DNA of 16,552 nucleotides from Glomus cerebriforme (Eukaryota; Glomeromycota; Glomeromycetes; Glomerales; Glomeraceae). Shown one piece after another: positions 1-8,845 of this stretch. Numbering within the stretch: the first letter of the stretch is position 1; each line of letters starts with the position of its first letter. Position numbers and translations under genes: made by a program. Below the pieces are notes generated by a model. That model was not told the DNA's origin and made no database searches. It worked only from the letters and a program-made list of their open reading frames with translations. The stretch lies in NCBI GenBank assembly GCA_003550305.1, contig QKYT01000378.1, positions 16,203 through 32,754 on the forward strand, read 5' to 3'.

Positions 1-35
1 ATAAAACAAATATGTTTTAAGAATATATATTTTTT

Positions 36-1509
36 ATAGGGATACCTTAGTTTAACAATTCATTATATTGACCAAAATTGGGTTCTTAGGCATTTTTTAC
101 TTGATATTATTCCTTTTAAAACTTATTATATAGGAATTAATATGGCAATAGCAATTACTAATATCCTTAATGAATTCAATTTGGCTAGTAAAGCTTTAGC
201 ACTTATTACAAATAATGAATCTGCAATGTTAGTATGTGAATAAAAATTATCAGCAGAGTTTGAAAGAGAATTGGATAATCTTACATTTAGTTATTATCGT
301 TATTCAGCACACATACTTAACCTTGCAGTTAAGCAAGAAATGGAAATAGTTAATCAAGAAATAGTAGATGTGTGACAATTAATGTCAAAGATTAAAAATT
401 TGGTTTTATTATATGATGAGCTACGTGAATTATATGTTATGGAAAAACTGGAGTATCTTCATCCTAAGATAGATATAGAAACAAGGTGGAACTCCACCTA
501 TTACATGCTTTGTAAATTACAATGAATGGAGATAGCATTGAAGATGCTTGCAGTTTAACATGATAATGTGTGTGAATTAATGCCAGATGCTGATGCATAG
601 ACTAAAATAAAGGTAAAAATGAAACAATAATTTTTTTTATTAAAATGTAATTAATAGTATATGATTTTATGATTTTATTAAAAATAAATTTCTTTTATTG
701 TCTTAATTTTATAATACAAATAACTAATAATTAAATAATATATTATATATTACTATTTAGTACTTACAAATTAATTTTTTATTAATTAAAGGAAACAATA
801 GTTGTTTTAAAATCCCCTTGAAAGAGCAACTAAAAACCTCTTAGGATCATTATATCCAACTATTGCAGATGTTCAATTTTACTTTAATAAAATTCATAAT
901 CATCTAAAGTATTGTATGAAAAGGGAGGATGAATTCAGTCAATACATGTTAGCTTCTTCAATAAATGAAAAAATTGAAGAATACTGGATAATTCTTGATA
1001 ATAATACTACCATCTTATCAATCTTGGACTCTCAAAGTAAAATTTCTTTTTTTGAACCAAATGAACCAACAGCAAATGCTATTGCTGCCTTACGTGAACA
1101 GTTTTCCTTCTACCTTTCTCAAAAACTACCATCACAAGCTTCTTTTTCTTCTATATCACCACGAGAATATTTTTATCAACTAAAAAAATGCTGTATAGGA
1201 GTAACTGCTGAAAATACACTATTACTCTCATCTAGTTCTGACTATGCCGAAATAGAAAGATATTTAGCTTTGCTATGTGATGAAAATGTGAAAGTGCTTC
1301 TTTGGTGGCAAGTTTACTCTATAGAATTTCTGGTACTCTCATTAATGGCAAAAGACTACTTAGCAATACAATCTACAAGTGTAGCCTGTGAACAAGCATT
1401 CTCTATTGCAGGTAATACAATTACCAAAGTTCAAAATCATTTATGTTCAGAAACTGCATGGGTATCATTATGTACAAAAAGCTGGATTGAAAATAGTATT
1501 GGTGAATAA
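36..1509 (+). pseudogene. Decayed hAT-family transposase
   Basis: This is a remnant of an hAT (Ac/BED-type) transposase. The N-terminal half reads in one frame from about 46 to 600, with in-frame stops at 241-243, 373-375, 523-525 and 556-558 and another near 598. It still holds the hAT signature TRWNSTYYML, encoded near 480-511. An AT-rich stretch at about 610-790 interrupts it as an old intron or insertion. The C-terminal half is open from about 820 to 1509; its first ATG is at 916 (197 aa). It includes the C-terminal hAT dimerisation segment, with a YLAIQ motif and then SVACEQAFSIAG. No BED zinc finger is visible upstream, so the 5' end is lost or lies outside the window. The multiple stops mean it cannot make a working transposase. 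Family recognition rests on motifs, not on a search. Confidence 0.88.
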
Positions 1510-1856
1510 AGTCAATGAAAGTAAATCAAATATATTTTTAGTATTTCTATCTTGTTAAATGTATTATGTTATATAACATAATCATTATTTACATAAATAA
1601 AAATATTTTTTTTTGAAATTGTTTTTATTTTTGAAAGTACTTACAGTATAATAATTTTAAGAAAAGTAAAAAAAAATTTTTTTTGACAATAAATTGAACC
1701 AGTTTAGGACTGAGTCTTATGATCAAATCTGTGACCAGATCTGATCGGACTTAAGTCCTGAACTAGTCATATTTGAACTTAGTCTGTAGGTCTATCAGAT
1801 TGGACTTATAAGTCTTAGGATCAAAACTGGACTAGGACTGACTTTACCAACCCTAG
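1510..1856 (+). mobile_element. 3' non-coding end of the hAT element with subterminal repeats
   Basis: AT-rich sequence follows the transposase stop. From about 1690 to 1840 it becomes a block of short repeated and palindromic GACTTA/GGACTTAAGTCC-type words, as found in hAT subterminal regions. It ends with TACCAACCCTAG at 1845-1856, whose complement CTAGGGTTGGTA resembles the common hAT terminal repeat start (CAGGGTTGG-like). The matching 5' end is not in the window, so the 8-bp target duplication cannot be tested. The right boundary is inferred. Confidence 0.55.
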
Positions 1857-2980
1857 ATATAGTACAGTATGTGCCAATTTTTTTTCAAATAACATGTGGC
1901 TGAAGTTCAATGAATATAAATGATTTTTAGAAAATTGGCTAAATTCGAACTATCTGAATTATATTCATAGATCAGGTGAACAAGAATGGATCAACACCTT
2001 TAGCAGAAAACATTATTCTCTGGTAATTATTATCAATTAATTGTTAATTTTTAAATATTTAATTTTAATTTTATTTATAATAGATCATGCGAAAAATGAA
2101 AGACATAAAAGGAAGTCATGTCTCAGCAATTTGATCTGCTATTCTCAAAATATATGGACTGCAATTAGCAAGTAATAGATATAAAAACTCGAAAAATATC
2201 CTGAAATAGAAGCAATCCAGAAAAGTAAAAGATAATTATAATAGATTATTTACTAAAAGTACCATGATAGAGAATATCACCAGTCCTGCATTTCTATTGC
2301 TAGATGATGCTAACAAAGAAAGATTTAATGATATATACATTTATACTGCATCTATATGTGATATATTATTGAATCTGAATTACTATACTCTTGAAGTTTT
2401 CAGAAAACTGTTGGAATTGCAATTAAAAAGATTTAGGATATTTATAAAATTCATTTTGTTATTTAAAAATTAATTTTATTAATAAAAATCAAAATTAAGA
2501 TGCAATTGATAAAAACAGTCAAATTAAACTTAGCAATTCAACATTGGTCTTATGTGAAAAAATACCCGATAATTATAGCAAAAATAAATTTACTAATGAT
2601 AATGAAGACGAAGAAGAGCTACTCAAAGATAAAATAATGTTTAATGATACAAGTTTTATAATATATGATAAATTATTTGATTAATAACAGTAATTATTTT
2701 ATTGCAGTTTTCAAAATTGTGCTATCTTCTGCAAATCACCTGATAAAAAAAATTATTAGATTTTTCTCATAAAAGTGAACACGCTTAGAAAAAAAACTGC
2801 TATACTGTAAGATTTTTACATCTTTTATAATTTTTACATATAATATATCCAAATATAGCTTGTTGTTTTTGAGTGGTTGTTGAGATTTCTAATCCAAAGT
2901 TTTCAATTTTCATTGATTTTCTCTATTTTCTACCAATTTTTCAATGCTAGTGACTTTTAGTAATAATTTGAAGTAGAGAA
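1857..2980. other. Gene-poor AT-rich region with unrecognised decayed coding-like pieces
   Basis: I recognise no gene here. A 69-aa open frame at 2264-2473 (+) and an acidic stretch near 2525-2690, read in a frame containing NDNEDEEELLKDK, look like fragments of old coding sequence. Both are short and lack splice-supported continuations or family motifs. They may be debris of repeats. No RNA gene is visible. Confidence 0.4.
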
Positions 2981-3325
2981 TAGTATATTTACATTATGAT
3001 GGCTTTTCTGCAAAGCAAATTGTACAAACATTTTATATAAGCAAGTATATTGTAAAGAAGGTTTTAAAAATCTATAGAAAATGGAGGTATGTGATTAATT
3101 TATAGTTAAAAAAAGCTAGGCAATATAAAATTTTTAATGGAGATGATATGAGGGCAAGTGTTATAGCTTATTTTTTATATAAGTTATCTCATTTATCAAT
3201 AAATCAATATTATCAATATTAGGCATTATAACAACTTGTAACCAATAATATAGATTGATATTTAGATGAATTTGTCTTTGAGATGGAGATCCTAACTGAA
3301 AAAAGAGCTTTTTATGTCAAATAAG
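2968..3325 (+). pseudogene. Tc1/mariner-type transposase fragment (N-terminal helix-turn-helix)
   Basis: Translation near 2975-3100 gives RIVYLHYDGFSAKQIVQTF and then ISKYIVKKVLKIYRKW. This is the homeodomain-like helix-turn-helix at the N-terminus of Tc1/mariner/IS630-type transposases. After a frame break, 3130-3165 reads FNGDDM, and 3258-3320 reads YLDEFVFEMEILTEKRAFYVK, which matches the linker that normally says WYLDEL.FEM before the catalytic domain. Stop codons and frame shifts separate the pieces, and the DDE catalytic domain is missing. It is a truncated relic. Assignment is by remembered family pattern, so the subfamily is uncertain. Confidence 0.65.
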
Positions 3326-3416
3326 GATAGTATTTTAAGAAATTATTAGGAATGATAGATAAAATTACTCTAATAAATAATATATTTAAAAAAATATATA
3401 TAGAAATTTTAAATTA

Positions 3417-3600
3417 ATTCAATTAATTTAATTTAAGATTGGCTTGATTTGATTTGATTTGACTTAATTCAAACTTAGATTCAATTTGACAAGTTTAATT
3501 TTTTACTGATTCAACTCAAATAAAATTTGATTCAAATTTGACTTGACTTGACTCAACTCAATTCATTTGTAATATAACTTGACTTGACTCAACTCGTTAG
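3417..3600. repeat. TTGAC/TTGAT-type low-complexity repeat with a 36-bp-spaced direct repeat
   Basis: The segment is built of variants of TTGAC, TTGAT and CAACTC words. A 19-bp word made of ACTTGACTTG plus ACTCAACTC occurs exactly twice, at 3541-3559 and 3577-3595. Such blocks resemble subterminal repeats of DNA transposons, and this one lies just downstream of the Tc1-like fragment, so it may be the end of a decayed element. No terminal repeat pair was found. Confidence 0.6.
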
Positions 3601-4171
3601 GAGTTCCAGGTTAAATTTTCATTATGTATATTTTTCATTTAGAATGCTTTCTTTTTGTTTATTATGTTTTTAAACTGACAAATAAAAACTTTTTACAAGT
3701 CATCATTAACATTATTTTTATAGTTCATATATTTGATGCAAGAGGCCACCATTCTTTATCAAACTTCTCTATTGAAAATTCATCAAGTGGTTGGTTAATA
3801 TTAAAGAGAAGTTTCTGTTTTTAATTTTTAGATATAAGTATATTTATTATATTAGAAGCAAATGAAGTTATTTATAAAGTATTTTGAAGTGTTTAATACA
3901 AAACTTTGGTTTATTTTATTAATTTTATTTGGTTTTTTTTTTAGAAAAAAAAATTTTTTCAGAGTTTTCTTAATAACCTTCAAAAAATTACAAGAAAAAG
4001 AAAAGGTGAAAAAACCAAAATAAAAAATTTATTTACTACATTGCAAAGAGTATATTTATGTTTATTGTTATTATTGTTATGAATTAAAAATGATAATGTT
4101 CACTATTTTAAAAAAAATTTCTTTAAATAAAAATGTAACACTATTTTAAAGTTTAACTATTTTTATTTGCG
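3601..4171. other. AT-rich intergenic sequence without a recognisable gene
   Basis: This stretch has homopolymer A and T runs and one short open frame (3624-3824, 66 aa) of low-complexity composition rich in Phe and Ile. That frame has no motif and no splice-supported extension, so I do not call it a gene. Confidence 0.4.
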
Positions 4172-4203
4172 TAACATATCCAAATTCCGATTTACCGGTA
4201 ACT

Positions 4204-4414
4204 ACCACGAAAAATTCACAGTCATGTGATATTTACTAATTAAATATGCACGAGCACGTGAAAGCATGTGGCGCACCTGTGATAAATAGGTGGTGACAAA
4301 TAATTTTTTCACGCGAAAAAATTCTGAAATAAATATAAAAAATGGAAGCATCTGAAATCACGTGGGGCGTGACATTAAACATCACCGGTCATGTGACTGT
4401 GAATTTTTCGTGGT
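4204..4414. repeat. Inverted-repeat (foldback/MITE-like) element with CACGTG motifs
   Basis: A perfect 21-bp inverted repeat joins 4204-4224 (begins ACCACGAAAAATTCAC) and 4394-4414 (its exact reverse complement), with a 169-bp spacer. The segment is visibly richer in GC than its surroundings. The palindrome CACGTG occurs at 4255-4260, 4359-4364 and, just outside, 4453-4458. ACCGGT also flanks both sides (near 4194 and 4384). The pattern suits a small non-autonomous transposable element or foldback repeat. Its position about 340 bp upstream of AP4S1 would also allow a role as a bHLH-type binding region, but nothing here shows that. True ends may extend to about 4172 and 4465. Confidence 0.6.
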
Positions 4415-4757
4415 GATGCTGGGAAGTGGGAAGATACTTACCGTCGATAAATCACGTGATCGAACACACCCCAATTTAGGGTAAAGTCTGACTTTTATAA
4501 AATTAATAGCTAGAAATATAATATACGAGATTATCAAATAATTTACATTTGAATCTAAATAACGTGAAGATTATGTGGAAAGTGTGAGAGTTCAGGTTGT
4601 GGGAACTTTTTTCAAACTTGACATTTCCAAAATTAGAGATTTATACATAATTCTCAGAAGTAAGTTCACAAGCCAATCATGTGCAGAAATAATTGTCATG
4701 CATAAGCCACAATATAAAAAAATTATTTGGACAAAGTTTTTTTATTGACAGTTAACT

Positions 4758-5493
4758 ATGCTGAAATTTTTTCTTTTAGTTAATAAACAAGGACAAACTC
4801 GTTTTTCTAGATATTATAATACACAAATACAACCAGAAGAGAGAGTTCTTATGGAAGCAGAAATTTCACGAAAATGTCTAAAAAGAGGTGATTCTCAGGT
4901 GCGGTTAATAAACCTTTTAAACCAATTGTATGCTTATAAAAAAAAAACTTCGATCTAATCTTTGTCTAATCAAAAGTGTTCAATATTTGAATTTAGAAAT
5001 TACAAATTAGGTTAGTAGTAAAGAATTTATTTATCTTTTAATGTTAGAATCTAATCCTAATATATTGTAACAGCTTTTAGGCGATATGCTTCGTTATTTT
5101 TCGTAATCGGTTTTGATGAAGAGAAAAACCATTTCGCCATCCTTGAGCTCGTTCAAGCATATGTAGGTAAGTTCAAAAAGAAAGAAACAAAAGATTATTG
5201 TCTTCTAATTTGCTTGATCTATATTTTATTTATTATTTATTTTTATAAAAAGAAATATTAAATACATACTTTGATAACGTGGTAAGATTTCAAATTTAAT
5301 TTGTAAATAAAATGAGTTTTGTATAGTAGTTATCTCATTATTTTTTTGATTATAGTGTGAACTAGATATTATGTTTAATATTGAAAAAGTACATGTAATT
5401 CTTGAAGAAATGGTTTTAAATAGTAGAATAGTAGAAACCAACAAAAATAATGTATTGGCTCCTGTATTGGAAATGGATAAAGCATCAAAATAG
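4758..5493 (+). CDS. AP4S1: AP-4 adaptor complex subunit sigma
   Basis: This is the small sigma chain of the AP-4 heterotetramer, which sorts cargo at the trans-Golgi network without clathrin. Five exons join in phase: 4758-4898, 4977-5010, 5074-5166, 5253-5281 and 5356-5493, giving 144 aa, the usual AP-4 sigma length. Introns are 63-86 bp with GT-AG ends. The protein starts [20 protein letters not shown], then has [36 protein letters not shown] and [13 protein letters not shown] segments, and ends [12 protein letters not shown]. The KQGQTR start and LAP..EMDK tail separate AP-4 from AP-1, AP-2 and AP-3 sigmas. The first exon alone looks like a 66-aa frame that runs into intron 1. The intron 1 donor (GTGCGG) is weak. 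The stop lies 45 bp from the POP4 stop on the other strand. Membership of the family is seen in the sequence; function is taken from the family. Confidence 0.95.
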
Positions 5494-5538
5494 TCAATTT
5501 AAAATAAAAGAAAAAGGTTTACTTTATTATTATTCTTT

Positions 5539-6443
5539 TTATAAATCTATTGACGGTTTATTCTTGAATTTTTTTGTTGCTCTAATTGCGGACCTGTATC
5601 GAAATTGGTCACCATACAAAGTATACATATGATCACGAAGTTGAAATGTAAAAATACTATGCCCTTTTGGAATACATTTCATATTATTATCTTTTGTAAT
5701 CAACTTGAACATATTTTCAGTTTCTTGAATAGCGATTCCTGTAACTCCAATATAAGATGCGCATTTTGATCTAGAAACTAACACATTTTAATAAGAAAAT
5801 TAATATTAATTTAAGAGAAAACTAAATTTAACAGTAATACTTATATTTTTCACCTGTAAGAATTGCTCCGTGAAAATCAGCTTTTAATAATTTTTGGCCA
5901 AAAATATTTGGACTTGATTTTCCATAAAGCTCTTCGATATATTGAAGCCAAAGCTCATGTAAAGGAACAAAAAGTTCATATCTGTAAAGAGGCGGATAAT
6001 TTTATAATAAATGTTTAATTTTCCTTAAGTAATTATAATTACTGCAACTTACCTATGACATTCCTTTGGAACTTCATAAATCTTCGATTGTCTCTTCTCT
6101 TTCGCACTCATCGACTTAACTTTCTTTTTTATTTTTATTCTTTTTTTCTTCTCCTCAGAACTCTTCAAAGGATTATCGAGAAGTATAACTTTGTCCTTTA
6201 CTTTTGTTGCATAAATCTTCGCAGGATCCTTTGAGGTAGACTCTATAGATCCTATAACAAAATTTGGGATAAATTTTCTTGTAGTTTCGGAAACCGGCGG
6301 TGATCTCTAATAATATTTTTTTGTAACAACTTGTTTCATCAAATACAAATATATTTTCAAGATTAAAAGAATAAAATTACTTCATTTTTCGCCACTTGAG
6401 AACTTTGTACATAGCGAGGAAGGTGTGAATATAAGTTAGACAT
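5539..6443 (-). CDS. POP4: RNase P/MRP protein subunit POP4 (Rpp29)
   Basis: This protein subunit is shared by RNase P (tRNA 5' maturation) and RNase MRP (rRNA processing); it is nuclear. Four exons on the minus strand, in transcript order, are 6443-6381, 6306-6053, 5981-5854 and 5777-5539. They give 227 aa, close to the human protein of 220. Introns are 71-76 bp with GT-AG ends. The N-terminal third is basic and has a DKVILLDNPLK segment. The conserved part follows: RYELFVPLHELWLQYIEELYG, then QKLLKADFHGAILTV, then the Sm-like barrel region with SYIGVTGIAIQET, FKLITKDN, IPKGHSIFTFQL and LYGDQFRYRS, ending ATKKFKNKPSIDL. These are the diagnostic Rpp29/POP4 motifs. The chosen ATG is the first of the exon and is preceded by AT-rich leader. 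It is divergent from the U6atac gene, whose start lies about 120 bp away. Confidence 0.94.
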
Positions 6444-6490
6444 TGAACTAATAATAAATTTTTTTCGAACGTATATAATCTAAATATTAA

Positions 6491-6507
6491 TGACCGTAAT
6501 CCCATAA
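6491..6507 (+). promoter_or_regulatory. Possible proximal sequence element of the U6atac promoter
   Basis: ACCGTAA at 6493-6499, within TGACCGTAATCCCATAA, lies 57-73 bp upstream of the U6atac start. It resembles the core of animal snRNA proximal elements (ACCGTAA in the human U6 gene). Whether this fungus uses such an element is unknown, so this is a resemblance in sequence and position only. Confidence 0.3.
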
Positions 6508-6532
6508 TTTTCTAAATATTTAAAAAATAGGG

Positions 6533-6541
6533 TTATATAAG
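6533..6541 (+). promoter_or_regulatory. TATA box of the U6atac gene
   Basis: TTATATAAG lies 23-31 bp before the mature 5' end of U6atac at 6564. This is the spacing expected for an external (type 3) Pol III promoter as in U6-class genes. AT-rich surroundings make chance matches common, but the position is right. Confidence 0.6.
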
Positions 6542-6563
6542 TTTACAAATAGCAATTAATATT

Positions 6564-6690
6564 GTGTTGATAAGAAAGGAGAGATAGTTGGCAATCCCCT
6601 CGATAAGGACGGAACTAGGGTCTATCCCTCATCAACACATCTAGTGTTAAGGCAATGTCAATCCCCTTTGGGGTGCGACGTCTTGAACAG
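6564..6690 (+). ncRNA. U6atac: U6atac snRNA, catalytic RNA of the minor (U12-type) spliceosome
   Basis: The 127-nt segment aligns along its length with U6atac as I know it. It has GTGTTG at the 5' end, AAAGGAGAGA at 6575-6584 (pairs with the U12-type 5' splice site), the TTGGCAATCCCC triad and U4atac-pairing region, an internal stem-loop (CCCCTCGATAAGG), a matching ATCAACAC at 6631-6638, and GTTAAGGCAATG-like sequence at 6647-6656. Structure supports it: GTGTTGAT 6564-6571 pairs with 6631-6638. The 3' stem pairs TGTTAAG 6645-6651 with CTTGAACA 6682-6689 (one bulge), GTC 6657-6659 with GAC 6677-6679, and CCCC 6663-6666 with GGGG 6670-6673. It is followed at once by ten T residues and preceded by a TATA box. 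It is not U6, which carries ACAGAGA. The catalytic triad reads GGC (6590-6592) where human U6atac has AGC. Confidence 0.95.
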
Positions 6691-6700
6691 TTTTTTTTTT
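6691..6700 (+). terminator. Pol III terminator of U6atac (T10)
   Basis: Ten consecutive T residues directly follow the closing base pairs of the U6atac 3' stem, as expected for RNA polymerase III termination. The mature RNA probably ends within the first few T residues. Confidence 0.85.
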
Positions 6701-6855
6701 ATGTGTTAGCGCAATGGCCAAAATTAATATTGTAAATTGACTGAATTTTTGGTGGCCAAACGCAAGATTTGCAGATTAAACTCGTGATTAATTAACAGCC
6801 CGAGAAATAAAAAATTTAATTTTAAACAAATACAGAGAAATTTGAAATGAATAGT

Positions 6856-8526
6856 TTATCCAATGCCTCTCGTTCTGACACCAGAATTAGATGCCATTGC
6901 AAAAGGAGTTCGTGTTTGCGTAAAAGGACCTTTAATGTGCAATTAATTTATCAGAAAACTAGTACAGATATTCGAAATTTCCGATTATTATTACCTAAAG
7001 CATTCATTTCGTTCCCATCCATCATTCTTCTTCCAACACCTCCTAATCCTGTAGCATAATTATTGTTGATTCCAATTACAGGTGTTTGTTCACGCACAGA
7101 ATGATAATCTTGCGTTGAAGATTGAACTCGATGAAGCATATAAGGATCACGATAATTGTTTTCTACACGTCAATTTTTTTTTTTTAGTAAAAAAATAAAT
7201 AGTTAGGGTTGAACATAATATTTTGAATACCTTGTTGTTGGTTTATAGGTATCCGGTTATTAGACATTATATTTTCACCATATAATCGTGGCATTCCAGG
7301 TTGCTTGATTTTATAATAAATATTAAAATTTTTTTATTTTAGAAGAATTAAATTTTTATAGCAAAAACTTACTCCATCTTGTCTCATACTCATACCACCA
7401 ATCGGGTTAACGTTAGGAACAGCATTATTTTGGACAGTTTGTTGCATCGCTGGAACCAATGTTCTACGTTTTAATTTATCATACATTATCTATAAAAAAA
7501 AAACAAGATATTTTTTAAGATTCTTAAACAAGAATCAAATATCGATAAAGAATCAATCGCAACAGACTTGTAATTTCGAGAATTGTCTGCTCTTCTCTTG
7601 TAGTTGTTCGGCTAAATCATGTGTTTTTCGTTTTTCAAGTTCCATGTCTTTCTGTAATGCTAAATAAATAAAAATTTTTTAGAATTTAACACAATACAGA
7701 TTAATACATAACATATGCAATTTACCTTGAAGTTTAGCTCTCAAAGCTTATTATTGAAATTGAAAAAATGTTCGAATTAAAAAGTGCATTATCGATAATT
7801 TGCAGCCATATAATATTAAATATTATATTCTTACAAGTAATTTCAGATTGAGCATCTCTCATAACTCCTTGCACTTGCTTTTCTAATTGAGTGTACTTTT
7901 CTTCTAGATTCTTGTACAACATTTCTTGAAAACAAGCTTCCTGCGTTGTCTGATATGTCCAAAATGATAATGCTCGCGAACAAATTTCCACTACAAGATC
8001 CGGCCGAAGACCTGAAAGGACAGACTTTGGAAATATTATTCAAAAGTTAAATATATACATTAATCACGAAAAATAAAGATATAACATATTATACGGATTT
8101 GTAATCTTCGCTTGGATTTAAATCAGTGAATACAATATCGTCACTAATTATACGCAAATTAAAAATTCTCAATCGATTAAACTATATGCCAACAACGCTA
8201 AAATGTAATTAATAATGCTAACTTTTCCGTTAGACTTGTTTCACATGCCGGACAGACCAAAGCCGAAGAAAAAGCATTATTGGCGCAGTCAACTAGAATT
8301 TTCCGAATTTAGTAAGAATTTGAGAAAAAAAAATATATAATTAACATTTACCGCAAAAAATGTCTAAAGAAAAAAAATGGGTTAAATTTTAGATGATTAT
8401 TTATAATTATTTTTTTAAAAAAAATGAAATTAATACTATACGCGAACACGTCGTCACACACGCGCGACTCTCAGTATTTAGAATTTTTCGACATTGTACT
8501 ACATTACACCTCAAATCTGCTTCCAT
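6856..8526 (-). CDS. HEI10: HEI10/CCNB1IP1-like meiotic crossover RING-finger protein
   Basis: HEI10 is a RING E3-type protein that marks and promotes meiotic crossover sites along the synaptonemal complex. Eleven exons in transcript order are 8526-8442, 8363-8352, 8292-8223, 8143-8095, 8024-7835, 7746-7726, 7659-7568, 7489-7373, 7303-7231, 7162-6995 and 6929-6856. They give 316 aa (human 277, Arabidopsis about 304). Introns are 59-88 bp, all GT-AG. The C3HC4 RING uses C7, C12, C27, H29, C32, C35, C46 and C49. Next come the family block DIVFTDLNPSEDYK, SGLRPDLVVEICSRAL and SFWTYQ (residues about 58-97), a coiled coil to about 185, KLQIMYDKLKRR, and an Asn/Gly/Arg-rich tail ending RTPFAMASNSGVRTRGIG. 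All RING ligands are intact. Exon 2 (12 nt, HIFC) and exon 6 (21 nt) are microexons. The donor of intron 7 (GTCTGT) is unusual. The last intron could be retained, which would give a slightly different tail. Confidence 0.93.
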
Positions 8527-8845
8527 AACGACGAGATTTAAAAATTTCAAAATCACGAAAGAAACAAATTACCGAACAATTCATTTATTTATGTAGACTT
8601 TAGACTTTTCACTATTCTACTACTATTATTATATAATAAGAAGAATTTATACTTTTTTTTTACTTTTAAACTTTTAACTTGTGAAGTAAATGTTAAATGT
8701 TGATTATCATATAATTTAATAATATTTTCTTGACATTTACAAATTTATATTGAAACGCGTATTTTTATTCTTTAAAACATTAATTTTCGAAATGTAATCG
8801 AAGAAATATCGTATGGAAGCACCACAAAAAAATAAGCAGATTTAC

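Noticed and set aside
157..168. ATATCCTT-like word resembling a U12-type 5' splice site
   Set aside because: It reads as Asn-Ile-Leu within the continuous hAT transposase frame, and no TTCCTTAAC branch site and AG follow at a sensible distance.
916..1509. A 197-aa open frame as an intact gene
   Set aside because: It is only the C-terminal half of an hAT transposase whose upstream half contains several in-frame stops.
2264..2473. 69-aa open frame as a gene
   Set aside because: Short, AT-rich, with no motif, no splice-supported extension and no promoter or conservation evidence.
3624..3824. 66-aa open frame as a small membrane protein gene
   Set aside because: Phe/Ile richness is expected from AT-rich DNA, and no start context or family signal was seen.
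5226..5444. Minus-strand 72-aa open frame
   Set aside because: It lies antisense to AP4S1 exons 4 and 5, which are supported by protein conservation and phase.
6564..6690. tRNA-derived SINE, C/D snoRNA or U6 snRNA
   Set aside because: No proper A and B boxes, no C/D box pair at the terminal stem, and no ACAGAGA; the full-length match and pairing fit U6atac.
6847..7059. Plus-strand 70-aa open frame
   Set aside because: It is antisense to the last two exons of HEI10.
8393..8596. Plus-strand 67-aa open frame
   Set aside because: It is antisense to HEI10 exon 1, which encodes the first part of the RING.
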